This document shows positions 48,474-62,526 of a stretch of 64,000 bases of DNA, one piece after another. The stretch is from Clavelina lepadiformis (Eukaryota; Chordata; Ascidiacea; Aplousobranchia; Clavelinidae). The stretch is from contig NC_135241.1 in NCBI RefSeq assembly GCF_947623445.1, positions 5,520,501 to 5,584,500 of the forward strand, given 5' to 3'. The notes under the pieces are model-generated. The model saw only the letters and a list, made by a program, of their open reading frames with translations, made no database searches and was not told where the DNA came from. The translations under genes were made by a program, and so were the position numbers. The stretch's first letter is position 1. The number at the start of each line of letters is the position of its first letter.

Positions 48474-49829
48474 CCTAGGCAACTGAAAGTGGTTTGCCCT
48501 CAAAGTATGTAATGGTTAAACTTGCATTTGTTGGAAGTTCAATTAACTTTGTCGCCGTCCTACTCATTCGTTGGAGATTATACTTCACTGCTGTTATCTT
48601 ATGTTTCACGCTACACCGCAAGGTGTTCAATAGTGAAAGATTTAGTGCACGGGAATTAAACCCAATAATCTTGACATTGTGCTTTAAATGTTTTTCATAT
48701 TGCTCTTTTCAATGTTTGCTTCGATTATTATCTTACTTTTTTCTATTTTTATACCGCTGTAAAGCTAAACTGTGAGCCATGCAGCATAACTAGCTTCCAT
48801 TTAATTACGAAACGAAATGTTCTGCTGTGTCCTTAGCGGTTATTTGGTGTATGTTTTCTGTATTTTTTTTATTGACGGAATAAATATTTGCATTAGGCCA
48901 ACATGGCCTGTCTGTTAAATCTTTGTGCGTGATTACTGGATATTAAAGAAAAAAGTTACATTGTTTGGTGAAGTGGTCCCGCTCAGTCACGTTTTTCCTT
49001 TGTTATGCCATGAAAGCCACTGTGGTAAGGTTTTGACAAAGTAAAGTTATTGCTTCTACTAGGTGCACTGTAGTAACTACGCTATGCCTTTCTTGAACAA
49101 ACGCCTTAGGGCCAACGACACCAAATTGCCCATAACAAGTTAAACTAATGTTGGCACATAGATTATTTTCATGAAATTAGGAACCTTAAACAGTTTTTAT
49201 CTAAACTGTTGCAAACAAATATTAGTGAAAATCTTCGAAAAATCTTTGCTGCACAAGAGAAAGCGAATGCCTTTAGATTAGACAGTTTCTCACAGAAGAA
49301 CTACATCACAACAAAGCGTTGTGCGTTTTATTTCTTTCAGAAAATGATCTAATCTTTAACTTTTAATGATATAACTATTAGTACAGTATGATACTGCAAA
49401 TGGTTCTCCTTAAAACAAGTCGAATGGTGGTTAATACAAGAACCAAAATTTTGAGGTTTCAAAAAATGCAAAAATAAAAAATAGTGAAAGTTTCATAATA
49501 TATGGTTACAAACTTCATCACAAGGCACACTAAAAAAGTGTATAAGTCAGAACGAACGATCTCATAACATCGAGGCAATGTAACGGTACTATAGCCTATA
49601 GGTTAATTGACTGCTAAATGTTAATCAATAGAAAAAAGAAAAATGTTTAAAAGAAGGAAGTCCAAAAAAGGGCAAAAGTTTAAATTACCAAAGTAGATAT
49701 TTTTGGACAGATTCAGTGTTGCACTATTCTCTTCCAAAATACCTTCCCAAAAAGATTTAAAACAGTGTTGCCATGAGCCGCCGCCATGAACACTTTGAAT
49801 CATGAACAAAAATAGAGAGAGAACAAAAA
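48474..49829. other. Convergent 3' region
   Basis: This interval lies between the plus-strand trefoil protease and the minus-strand CXorf65 homologue, so it contains both 3' UTRs. A minus-strand AATAAA at 49332-49327 could serve the CXorf65 homologue. No exon is seen. Confidence 0.5.
48879..48884 (+). promoter_or_regulatory. Poly(A) signal, trefoil protease
   Basis: AATAAA about 400 bases after the stop codon of the trefoil-protease gene, in GGAATAAATATTTG. Confidence 0.65.
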
Positions 49830-51335
49830 TTACGATCTTTGCTTTCCTCGCGACTTTGATCTAGTCGGAGTAGAAAGTCTCTTTTTGCTGCTCCCGTTCC
49901 GCTTGCTTGATGCAGTTGGTGAGGAGGAGGAGCCATCCGTCTTATCAATTGATGACTTTGTCTCCGTGGCCCTCCGGCTGGATTTCTCCTTCCTGTCACG
50001 ATAAGATTTCCTTGTTCGACTCTCCGAACGCGATGGGGGTGCATCACGACTGGTTAATCGCGCTACGAAGAAGAATACTTTCAAAGAAATTGTGAAACAT
50101 TTTGAGTCATGTAACGGGAAAAAGATACCGTTAATAATAAGTTATTTGTGATTTCCTGTCTACGGTAGTTATTTCTATATATGTTAACAACGTTGTTTAA
50201 GCTAATCTTACAGTGATACGTTGAAACCAAATTACAAATGAAAATACAAAAGGAATATTTTACCTGTAAACTTGGCAGTTACTATATCATCATTTTTCAG
50301 CAAAGGCACGTACGAAATTTCGTCCAAGTTGCTAAAACTCGAGGCCAAGCTGTTTGACAAAATATCGCTGTTGCCGTTGTTTCGTTTGACTTGTATAAGA
50401 ACCAAGCTTTCCCGATCAACGTTTAAAATTTGATTGGCGTATTTTATGTCGCCCTGGGTTATGTTCTTCAAATTTCCAAACTCGTCCGAAAGTTCAACTT
50501 CCACTTTAAAATGCAAATTTAGATTTGTATTTGTGACATAAGTTATAATATCTATGTTTTCTTATTCTTATCTTTATCGTTATTGCAAGGTTATGTAACA
50601 CTTTTGTCTGTGAGTTTTACGCTTTCAGCACACACTTTTGATAAATATAATGAATGATCTTATATAGGTTTGCCCGTCGATCGATCGATACCGGTGTATC
50701 TTCTAGCACCATTAATCAAATGGCTACTATTGTCCGTAATATACACCTATTGATCTAACAGCGTTGAGATCGAAGTATTTTAAATAAAATAGCGATGTGT
50801 TATTATTGCTTTGTATTCAGGTTTTATTCTGTTGACTTACTTTCCTGCGGGAATTGACATCTTGTTTTTATATTTTCCAACAGCAATCTGGTCTGACAAT
50901 TTGGATTGACTAGAAGTTGCTTGTTATCTGTAATCACAATAGCACATAAAAAGCACATAATCGTCACACTGTAGGGCTTTTAATTGCTGTAACATTACGG
51001 CTGCTATTTTGTATCAGTCATTAAGAAGGATACTTTTGGATATCAAGTTTCAAATACCGTGTGCGCGAATACCATTGTTATAATGGAGGCGCTCCGTGTA
51101 AAATTGTTGACATGACAGTAGGTAAGAGACATGACATGACAAATGACAATAGACAAAGCAGTCAGCAAGCTTAACCATTTTAAACACTTACTCTATTGCT
51201 GACGATTCTGAATACCTATTTATTTTAATCGATATTTCTAATTTAAGTACAGTACTGAATAAGTTAGTAGTTACAAAGTGCGTTTAACAAACTAAAAATT
51301 TTAATACCTCCGTAATTGACTGTAACAAATGTCAT
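49830..51335 (-). CDS. CXorf65: CXorf65 homologue, 4 exons
   Basis: Exons in transcript order: 51335-51308, 50927-50841, 50503-50264, 50062-49830. Phases match and give 195 aa, close to the human protein (about 183). The N-terminus MTFVTVNYGDNKQLLVNPNC aligns with the human start (a beta strand, then GDNQQFLVNTNC). PLLKN later in the protein matches the same motif in CXorf65. The first two thirds look like a small ubiquitin-like or beta-grasp fold (LSDEFGNLKNI). The last exon encodes a basic Ser/Arg/Lys-rich tail (KSYRDRKEKSSRRATETKSS). The family has no established function that I know of. The first exon codes only 28 nt. Confidence 0.85.
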
Positions 51336-54300
51336 TTCTTGCTACTTGCGATATTGCGATGCTTTCTTTTCTATTTTCAGGTGTTTAAGATCACATAAAG
51401 GTTTTCTCAAATCACATGTATAAAACAAACCTATTCTCTCTTTTGTTTAACCTAAACACGGATTAATATATTGCACTTAAAATAAGGCTGGTATACAGTA
51501 GATATTTGCTGTGTTAACAAGACTTCTTGTATGTTTCCACCGAATCTTCAATGATAGCAAGTGGAAGATTAGCTTCTGAATATGTCTTCGTACTTCAGTT
51601 GTTTGCCTACTAGTCATATGTGATTAACCGCTGACTGCAGAATAGCAGTATTGCAATTAGCCTATCTCACCAAAGTTTGAGAAGTTTGATAACATTGCCA
51701 AGAAAATTAATTGCTCCTGTTCATCACTGCTAGCAAGACGCGTGTAATCTACACCGGGCTACCAGAAGGTCTTATTTAACCGATAAAACTTTCTGTTAGG
51801 CTTTTTGTTGCCTGAAGTCAGACAGGTGAATAGGTAAACAATGACGTTGGAGAGTTGATAACCAGGGTTCTGACAGTAACGCTACTTTGTTTCATTTACA
51901 TTGCCAACAAAAGTAGGGTATTGTCGGCGAACAACAATACAAGGTCTCCCTCGGCAAACAGCCAATATTAAATGTTTTCATCTATTAACGTCGAATCCGC
52001 CATTTAAGTAAAGACAATGTCGTCCAAATAACGTGTCATAAATCATAGGGTACGGCTCACGTTTCAGAAACTTTAATGGGTTTTGATTTATTTTATTTAC
52101 ACCTTTACCTCGCTCATGCAATAATTGATTAGCAGTACCATGACCCACCTTTATTTAATCAGCGGACAACTTATTAACCAGTTAACGAAAACTCCTCGGT
52201 AAAAGACTGTTTCCTGCCTATCCGTTAAACCACTTGTCTTGATTTACTTTTTAGTGAAATGCTCGAAGCTTTAACCTGTTAACTTTACGGTCACATCAGT
52301 ACTTGGCACATTGTGAAATTTGTCCTCTTGAGCGCCTTCGAAAGTTTGTGTAACAATCAGTGGAGTATGCTTGAGCCGTGACGTCAGAAATACAAACAGT
52401 AGCTTCCAAGTAACAAAAGGTGGCGTCTTCAGAAGGAAAAGTTCTATTCGTGTTGTTACGCGAAAGAAAAACTTTTCACAGATTTAATCCTATAAGAGTA
52501 TAAGACAACAGGATTGCGTGTCAAACGTCGGATTATTAAACTTTTTTCGCATTATGCCCAGCAATGGCGTTTGTTTTTGAAATAGTAATAGGAAATTTTA
52601 AATTGACGGAAAATTAATTTGGAAATAAATAATATTTATTTATTTTGATTTAGTGACTAAATTTGCATGAATTTTGGTAATGTAGTACATCGCACGTGGT
52701 ATCACGTCTAAATGATCTGTATAAGAATATAAATTTTGTCACAACAAAATATCGTATGGTACTCAAAAAACAAAAAATTAAGCTAAAAACAACAGAACAT
52801 TTTTTTTTGATAAAGGTTAAAAATCTGATAGATTTATTTTGTTATATTGTGAAATAGCAGCCAAACTGTAAACACTGAGATCATATTGCGTTGGCGGTAT
52901 AACAACATGCAACAATTGCGCTCTTGCGCACCCTTCCGGTTATATTTTAAGGTAGAAAACTGACGCTTTGCGACGTTAAAATGTCGTTATCCTTTATAAA
53001 GTAATATTCATTCACCGAGATGAAGCAAGAACACCACCTTAATAATTAAGCCTTTATGGTAAATAAAGTTTTACTTCAATGGAATGCACAATTTTATCTT
53101 TTTGTACCTTCATTAGATGCGAAAAATACTAAGAATTGTTTTTAAAGGGCAACTAAATATAATGAAGTCAAGAATAATACACGAAAATTATTTATGCTGA
53201 CAATTCACTATGGTATTTACAGTACTTTAGTCAAAATGTAGTTACGTAGTATAAACACTTAAACAAGTCTTGTACGTAAATTTTCCAAGTCATGACTGCT
53301 AAAGTACTTCGAAGGTACATTATTTGCTGTTTATTGAACTAGAATACTAGATCATGAACTTAAATCGGCTTACGAAAAAGATTTACAACGTCATAAAGAA
53401 AGCCATTGCAACTTTTAACTCCCAGCTTATTGTATTGTTTTGTTTATTAGTTTGATGTTGAATATTATTGCTGTTTGAATTTGTTTGCAAAGGCACCACG
53501 CCCGAAGTAAAATATTTACGCGCTAAAAGATTTTCAGTTCTTTTTATACAAACATTTTTGGAGATCAGGCAAATTCTCAATTTTTAATTACAGGTTATTT
53601 GTTACATTTTTCCAATGCTTAAAAATAGCTAATGGTAATTGAGTAAACACGCTAATAGTAGGTTTTGTGATGAAGCTGCTCATTGAAGCTGCTTGTGTAG
53701 CTATATTCATTCAGCAGCCTTTAACAGAAAGCAAAAAGAATATGGTATTAATTTAATATGAAAGTTCGAAAGCTGAAAAAGGCAACGATTTTCAGACACT
53801 GTTGAACAAAACAAAGGAAACGAAGTCTAATACAAACAAGTTAGTCTAAGTTTTTTGCTATATGTTGGTTAACAAAAGTTACGTAATATTGAAATAAACT
53901 TTCCCTTAATTACAAAGGTGGGGCGTGGCAATCTTGTAAGCTTTTTTGACCTAAAAAGCAAATAATTCAATACTTCCTATATCAGCCTATTAGGTAAGAA
54001 TCCAAGAAAAAGAGTGCAAACAAAAAAGGAAGTCAAAAGTGACAGCGAAATAAGCAAAGGAATCTTGCGGCGAGTTTCTGGATTTGGAAGTACTGTTTTT
54101 ATTCCACGGTCGACCACAGAGAAAAGTTTCGCTAGGCTATTTCCTTATTCATGAAATAATTAAAGGTTCTGAAAAAGCCGGGTCATGGTTGACTGGTTTC
54201 CGTGTCGACAACAGCCTGCTGGTCTGTTTTCATTTTTGTCGTACCTGCTGTGCGTGATGGCAGTAACCTAACCGCTATTGCCCAGGATGAGCACGCTATG

Positions 54301-55797
54301 ATTGTCAAGCAACGTGTTGTTAGGCAGCATTTCGGTTAAGTCGCATTGCAAAAATGTTTCCTTTGTATTGTTTATTTGTTTTCGTTATCATACGGCGTAA
54401 GACAAAGGTAAAGTGAAAAGTGTTTTAGCAGATCTGTAGAAAAATCCGCAGACAACACGCTGTCCCATTAGGCCCGCTGTTGGAAGACGTCAACTTTGAC
54501 ATTCATGTCTCAGCAGTTCATGTAATGTTACTCGTTAAATAGGTTAACAATAACAATCTGTGCATAATGATGAGTTAGGTGAATGATTTAAGGCCTCTTT
54601 TGGCAAATTTAGCGGGTTGTCGTCTTTCAGGAAAATAGGATATTATAGCGAATTGAGCAAAACTAGAAATATTTAAGAGCTGACCGTAACTGAAAAGTTG
54701 TTTTATGGGTTTGGTTGCTGGAGCCACAATAAGCCTACACTCGCCGAAAAACAACAAACAGCTTACTGAGAATTTAAGTCATGGATTGCCGTTTGTTGCT
54801 GTTGGCAGTTAAGTTGGATCAATTGTATTCATAAGTCCGAGCTTTATATGTTGGGCCCATTAAAAGAATTCACTGAACGTTGTCTTTCAACCCCAGGCGG
54901 TCAGCCCTTTCGGGACAACCCGCGCTAACGTCAACAGTTTTTACACAAAGAATTACCTGTCCTTAGATTAATAAATCGTAGCTTGGTTTACGTTTTCGAT
55001 TTGTTTGATTTGTGCAGTTTTGATCTCTACATGGCCTCAGTATCGCTACGCGTCTATTAATGACTTTCTTGTAAGAGCGAAGAAAAGAAGTTTACTAACA
55101 TTGAATTCTTTAAACAAACTTTTTCATGGACACGTCGTTAGTTGTGGTTTTTTGTAGTGGTAATATTGAGCTCGGCACTGTTTAGGGATATTAAGCCTCT
55201 TGCTCTGCCCGTTCTCCTAGCTGCGATTGGTTGGTTGGTGTTTTAGACGTTTTACGGCTACGTGTAGTTGCACAAAAAAGCCAGATAAGAATTGTTATTA
55301 TGTTTCAAAGGCAATGAGTAGACAGCTTCAGCAGGGATATCGCATCCATCCTAAAAGCAGATTGGGAGTTGAAATATTGATACGAAGTAATGAAATAGTA
55401 TTTCAGTACACCACAGGCACGTATCCCGCAATTTTATCATGATTTCGCTATAATAAAAGAACGCACGGGCGGGTGGGCGACATGGATACACGTCATTATA
55501 TCGCGTTTCGGTAACGATTTGAGGATTACGCTTTTCCGTTATTGTCTTCGCTGACAATGCTAATTGTTTTGACATACGTTATTGTGTCGTGTGCCTTTAG
55601 GAAAGTATAGCCACTGGGAGTCGTTTTGATATAAATGTACTGGCAGCTTTGTATAAGCGCTGGTTTAGTATCTACCGATCTACAGGCTGCTGTGCGTGAA
55701 ACCCAAGTTGTATTTTGTAAAATACATTGTTATCAGGAATTACTTTCTATCGTTGTGTTCTGTTTTTTTTTAGAATCACTTTGTGGGCATAGTTATC
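51336..55797. other. Divergent intergenic region between CXorf65 homologue and WxxW gene
   Basis: The 4.5 kb lies between divergently transcribed genes and should contain both promoters. I see no exon, no tandem repeat and no clear transposon. Small open frames on both strands lack domains. Confidence 0.5.
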
Positions 55798-58700
55798 ATG
55801 GTGTTTGGCAGGTCTTTTGAAATTGGAATTATTTTTTTCAGTTTACTGCTATCAGCAACACACGGTAAGTGTTATTCATACAAAATCTATTCCGAGCAAC
55901 ACATTAACTGTTTAGAACTAACAGAACGTGATTTTTTTTGCTTTAGCTTGCGACGTTTGTGCATTTTTGAATTAGTCACAATTGTGTGCTGCGTATGACG
56001 ATTTCGTAATGGTACAAAACGAACACTACACGTTGATGCAAAACTGGCATAACAACTAACAAGCCACGTCAATTTTCGAAATGTTAACAATGATATGCTC
56101 TGTCAAAATTTCACATTTGCATCTAAAACATGATTTATGAATCTGACCGTTGGTTTTCCCAAGTTAGGTTTTCCGTTAAATTTACTTTTTAGAGACGCAA
56201 ATTTTTCACCACGTTGTAAATTTAACACGTGCTGGATTGACAAGATAAAAACAGCAGGGTTAATGTATAAAAACTTGTGAAGGTCTGATTTCCGAAAGGT
56301 TTTTGTAGTTGTTCCATGTATTTGTAAACACGTTGACAGTTATAATCCGCACTCTATTTTCTTTATTAAGCGTTAGACCCAAACAAACCAAAAGCAACTT
56401 TATTTGTTTGTGATTAAACATTTTGCAAATATTTTACAGAAACTTACACTGAAGACAAGCTTTTTAAACAGAAAAGCATGGATGACCTTGAGGCGGAGTT
56501 TTCTGAGTGCACATGTAAGCACAAACTTTTGTTTCAGTTTTACAAGCTTACAAATACTTCCAGTAATAAACATCGTCGTCTACATTGACACGAATGTGAC
56601 AAATGACGTGCTGTAACTCGTTTTCACCGTGTTACTTTTATTATTGCGTTAGCCTACTTATGAATCATTAGAAATTCATGAAAGATTACTGGTTTTATTG
56701 ATACGCCTTCTATTGCTTATTTTCTATCTACTTACTTTGCCTTTGCGTTGCCTAAACAGTGAACTAGGTGTGTTTTTACGTCACGACTTTCATGTTTTAC
56801 CTTTGCCGGTTAACTTTAACTTCGTTTGTTATTTACATCTCTTTATAGGCCGAAGCTACCTATCGATGATGTAATTATACGTAGACGGTTAAACAGATCG
56901 CCTTTTAAACGGCTTTTATTATCTTAAGGAGCTTTAGCAAATCAAAGTTTAAATCCATCACAATTAGAACTGGTCTACCGTGTATGTTTTTTGTTTGGAA
57001 AAGCAGTTGACCTGCAAAAGCTAACACGATATAAGTACTTTGGAATGTTAGGTAACTCTGGGTGGTAGACGACTCGCTTTTGGTGGAAAGGTAAAAGTTT
57101 CAGGATAAATAGTGTTTGCCATTTCAATAACAGGGTCTCAGTGGCCAGCGCATGCTTTTTAGAAATGTTTTCAACTTTTTTTCTGTTTGCGGTCACCTAA
57201 TAGAGAACGGAAAAAGACTTTTAATTTCTGAAATCCGCAACACTTAATGAAAAAAAAACAACAAACTCGGAATGGACAATGTTTTTCTACCCATCATGTA
57301 CAAGTGTGTAGTATCGGTTTAAATGTTTTCAAAATTGATGTTCAGCCAAGTACAGCAGTTTAACACGCTTGACTTGATTTATTCCCTGAAGCGCACCTGT
57401 GCCCAGAAGATAAACTTGATTCATGTCTAACACGAGGTCACCTTGCTGTATGGCCTTGATAAGAAGTGGAATAAGCTGCGTTTTCTTTATTTCTCGAAAC
57501 GGGCACAGCACAACTAAGATATGTTTTGCACCGACCTTTATATTTCTACGAATTGTATTTCAGGGTTTTTGTTAAAAGTACATGAATGAATCTTGTTACG
57601 TATCGACTTGGCTACGAGTCTTCTGTTTCATTACCGGTTTTCAAATCTCCCTATACCAACATCTATTTCGAATGTACTATATAACTAAACCATGCCCGGG
57701 ATTAAGCTGTACTTATTGCAATCCGTTTTTCATTTGTATATCTTAATAAAATTTGGATTGTAGTTTCATTCATAATCCCATTGTACTTGTATGGGTGTTT
57801 TATCCTCCACTAAAGTTGAACCCACGCATAAATTAACCATACACACTCCATATATCCCATAATAACTATCTGTGACGTTAATATCGGGTGCACTTAAGGT
57901 CAAATCACTGCATGCCCCACGCAGTTTTAACAAATTTGTGCGGCTTTACGTTTGCGTGGGAAGTAAACTAGCCCACATTACGTAAAAATTAATGGAGACT
58001 AAAAGTGGTCCGTTAAATTTACGTCCGCCAATTTGTGTCTCAGCCATAGGCGTTTATTTCGTTTTCGTACCTCATAAAACGAAAGCAACCTTTTAACTCT
58101 GCGTTTCATTGGCGTTGGCAAAGTACGTTTTGCTCATTTAGGCTAACAACTATTTTTTTGTATAGTTGGTAAAATGGATTTTTACCGAACTATTTGTTTA
58201 ATGTGTTTGTCTGAAAAGGCACCATTAAAAACTACTTGGAGAGTTGAGAACTTAAAAATGATCTTAATTTAGAATTTTACTGATAAAGCTCATAATATTT
58301 GAACTTCGGCCACGCAAGAATACGTTTATGTAAATACGACAAATAACTCAATATACACTCACTTTATAGAAGAAAATTTGGGTTAAAGCTTTTAACTACT
58401 TAGTGTTTAGTTTGATTAATTTTGACACAGATTTTGTATAGCGGTATATGTTTCCTACAGAGTTTCTTAATTTCTCAAAACATGAACTTTTTTCAAACCA
58501 AATTTTACTGAGCGACGGTCGAATTAACTGTTTGCATTAAGGAAAACCACAGAATTCAACTATACTGCTAAGTTTTAAATCTAGTCATACAATTTCATAC
58601 GTGTTGCTTGTAATACCAGCCCAGCAAATAATCGACGATTCATTTAACTACAGTACTGTAAAAGAAAGGTATCGTTACTTTGAATGGACCCAATGCAAGA

Positions 58701-61700
58701 TTATCTTTTTGATACAAGAGTTTGCTGTCCGAAATAGTCCTATACAGTTTTCCATAAACTGTAAACGTTTTTAATAGAAAAGATTGTATTAGGCTTTTAC
58801 ACATACATAAAATACAAGTCAGTTTTGACTGATAGGCATAATGCGTCAGATTTTCTAATATGAGGATGTTGAACAAGTTTTTGTTACGTGGTATGAACCT
58901 CCCGGTGTCAAACAAAAATCGAGTTTTGTACTGTGTTGTAGTTCTTATTGTCACCGAGACCTCATTATCAATACATATATTCTTTCCCATGACGGTTGTA
59001 ATTACGCCATTATCATTTGATTACATGACTTGTCGTACACAATTACATGTGCTATGTTGTTCTTCAGGCGATTGGAGTCAGTGGATGAACAACGACGACT
59101 ATAGTCCCTTTACCGGGGATAACAACACTTTCACAAACCTGAGGCGAATCTACAGCTTCTGTTCATTCCCCACAGCCATTGAATGCAGGTCAGAAGTCAT
59201 TGTTGTGTACAGCGCGTGAGAAACAATTCCTCAGGAACGGTATAAACAATAACAAGCTTATCGGTTATTTGAGGTAGATAAATACTCATACGATTTTCAA
59301 AATCAGTTTATACCCTAATCGGCTGTTCTTGCTTTTTGTCAAAAGTTTTGCAATAACATGGCGTTATTACTTATGAAGACTGCTGAAATGTTTAAACGAA
59401 AGTGCTTACGCTACTGTAGATCAGAAAACTATCCCCGTGGTGGTCTTAATGCAAAACTTGTTTGCTCATGTAAATTCACTGACTTGTACAAAATAAGATT
59501 TGTTGTACTTTCATTTTTGCGTTGAGACTCTAAGTGCATTGAAGTGGGTAGTGATTGATTTATTGAGACGTAAGTATAACTTTAACCTGGCAACCGCAAG
59601 CCTATATGTAAACGGCATGCTACTGGGAGCTAGACTGTGACTCAATGCATTACCCAACAGTTGATAAAAATCAGGGCGAAAATTTAATGATGTGGAACAG
59701 AATGTTGCCCCCATAGACATACATAGACTTACGTTTACATACGCTTAGCTGTAATCCAGACAGTGATGTTGTCAAGCGTTTCAGTTTACATTTGTCCGCA
59801 TGCTTCATGCGACATGGAGATCGGTTTTGAAACAAAATAACCTTGATGTTTACGGTACAGTTAAGGTTGCTGTAAGTTAAGTTAAATCCTACACCTCATC
59901 TTTGAAAACCAACGTCGAATAAATAAATCTGACAATTTTACCCATGTTGAGTGACTTGAAGTAAAAGAGTCATTTGTGAAGCTTTCGCTTGGCACCGCTC
60001 CATTAATGCCATCACCACTATTACTTGTACATTAATGCAGAGACGCGTGGAATCCTGATATACCATTTGCCTTGATTCAACAAGACAGAGTTTTATGTGA
60101 TCCCTCGGAAGGTCTGTTATGTGATACCGAAAATCTTCAAAAGCGACCGGAAAACTCACGGCGTAACCTTTACTGCCACGATTATGAGCTACGAGTCTGG
60201 TGCTGTGATTGCCCAGAGGTAAAACTGTTAAGATACCAATTCTATTTTTTTTCATATGAATACTCTTACTCATATAAAGTTTCTTCAGTACTGGATTTTT
60301 GTTTCATTTTATAAACGTGAACTTCATTTTACAAACATGAGAGTCGGTAATATGGTAGCCGTCTCCAAATTCTACCGCAAAAGTGTGTGGTAGGTTAAAA
60401 ACCAAGAGGTTGTACTTGTACACTGTACTTGCTCGTTTTGTAATTTTAACAGAATACTGTAAAATAACTTATATTGCCATCTCCTCGTGTTAACCATGAT
60501 GAAATAGTCACTGGTCGCCTCAGGCTTAGATTCACTGGTAATCAGTCATTCCGATAACGACCTTGACGTAACGATGCGTCAAACTGTCTTCTGTCTGTAT
60601 CCTTAATAGGCATCGATTTAAAGCCACCGACCTAAACATGTCGTTTGGTCATAGACGCATTGTACTTTGTGGTTGAATATAAAAGTTGAAGACCTTTAAA
60701 ACACGTTTTTGACGTTATCCTCAACCCTTAAACGCGGTCATGTTTTTTTTCGGAGCAGAAATTTGTTATAATGCAGGCAGTTTTGATCATGAGATATTTG
60801 TTGTTAGACAACAACACCACCAACCACGACCATGGAGCAAACGTCAGAGTATAGCAACCTCTCGTATAGCGACAGTGTGCCACCTGCTGACTTATTGCAC
60901 AACAACACAGATGACACACAAGTCGTGAAAAGTGAGAGATACGGCTTAATTTTTTTGTTATGAAAGTGTTTTGTTGATATTTAGTGCACTTTTGGGTATT
61001 TGAATAATAAAAATTCCTTTGAAATCGCACTGAGGTTCAACCTTGCTCAGAATTGCTGTATTTTTAGGTACTCTATTTTTAATTTTCCATGTTTGCTCTT
61101 AAATAGAAAATTTAGATTACGTTCTTCCATTGTCAATCATCGCCGTAATAATCCTCGGCGCGGTCATCCTATTTGTGCTCATCGTGTGTATAATACTGAA
61201 CGCTAGAGGACGAAAGAGATCTAAATATTCTCATGATTATATGGAGGTCAGGGAAAACAAAAGCGTGCGTAAACGTATAGATGCGTTTATAATTTTCTTG
61301 TACTAGTGAAATAAAGTAAGAAATGTCGATTGGCAAAGCTTTGCAGTTATTGCCTTAATTATATGAAAAAAATCGTTTACTTTATTTACTTTTGTCTAAA
61401 AAAAGTTCAAAATACTGAATGACCTGATGTATCACTGCAGGGAGCAACATACACACAACGGCCGGTTTCTTTTACGGATTTTGACCGGAGGGGCAGCAGC
61501 GATTCTTCTTCCTCCCTGTCTGTTTCCTCCAGCGGAGTCAGCTCCCCAAGTTCCAAGCTCACTCAGCTTGAAAGGGGTAAGCTCCAGTTTGTACCCACAG
61601 ATCACGGAGCCGATCCGGATGTCATTCCGATCCCGATACATGCGGCGGATGCGATCGATCACATCCCAGAACAGCGCCGCTGGCTCCCGGATGAATATGA

Positions 61701-61824
61701 ACGCAGTCTTGAAAAGCAAGGAGCAAAGGACGTGAAGAAGTCCATTTTTACGCGTTCTTTCCCGCCAGCTAATAAGGGCATTCAATTTGTGGATAGCGCC
61801 TGTGTTAGTGCTGACGCTAATTAA
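55798..61824 (+). CDS. Type I membrane protein with mucin/CILP-type WxxW domain, 7 exons
   Basis: Exons: 55798-55864, 56440-56514, 59068-59188, 60041-60218, 60808-60931, 61107-61246, 61441-61824. Phases match and give 362 aa. A signal peptide (about 1-22) precedes an acidic segment and then CTCDWSQWMNNDD, LRRIYSFC, PTAIECRDAWN, GLLCDT and CHDYELRVWCC. This is the cysteine pattern of the WxxW (Mucin2_WxxW/CILP) domain. A Thr/Pro/Asn stalk (TTTPPTTT) leads to a strong transmembrane segment (LSIIAVIILGAVILFVLIVC) with a basic stop-transfer (NARGRKRS). The last exon encodes a cytoplasmic tail rich in Ser (RRGSSDSSSSLSVSS) with DYME and DEYE tyrosines. Exon 2 is small but its phases fit and it supplies the domain's first cysteines. 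WxxW domains are usually in secreted proteins; a membrane-anchored form is unusual. Confidence 0.85.
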
Positions 61825-62526
61825 CGATTGCTTTCCACTCAATGCCAATGAGTTAATTTTTAAAATTTCCTGAAAAGCTTATCTATCATAAGGCTACAAA
61901 AGTATTGGACAGTGGTAAAACTTCAAGTCCGACGGTTTCCAACTTCCACGTCAGACTTCCTCGGGATTTGTGCGTTGTGTCTTGTCTAATACAAGCCGGT
62001 TACTTGTATTTTGAAACTTTGCAGACACATAACGCACGTAGCAGGTCCATGACTTACATAAAACCGTTTAACCCGCATCAGGCTTGTGCTTTGTGTAAAT
62101 TTAAATTGCGTTTTCTTAAGCTGTCATGTCGTTTTAAAAACTGTCTCTTTTAATTTCCGCTTTAATTCGCAAATGCCTTTCTAATATCTGTTCGCTTCGG
62201 TGATTTCCAACAGCAAGCAAGCACTTTGCATTATTTTTGTATTGCGTGGTTCGAAATCGTGCGATTTTTTATACTTCCCAAATTCCGCTTCTTTCCTTGC
62301 AAACCCGCTTGTTTTGCGTCGTCGATTTATTAAATCAACTCCTTTGTACTGTAATAACCTTGGTCAGTATTTTGTCCCCGTGATAAAAACGGTGTAGTAT
62401 CGGAGACAAGCTAAAAGTATTGAGTAAAGTTATGTATTTTTGAACAACTTTGAACAAAAAGCTTCAATATTTAAAATTATACAAGTTTCCAAAAAAAAAC
62501 GTTATCGAGGATAGAAGCTTGCTTTC

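Noticed and set aside
55227..55442. Plus-strand 71-codon open frame before the WxxW gene
   Set aside because: No recognisable domain, no signal peptide and no splice link in phase with the gene.
58640..58990. Minus-strand open frame of 116 codons
   Set aside because: Composition looks like random AT-rich translation and there is no domain or supporting splice site; it lies in an intron of the WxxW gene.
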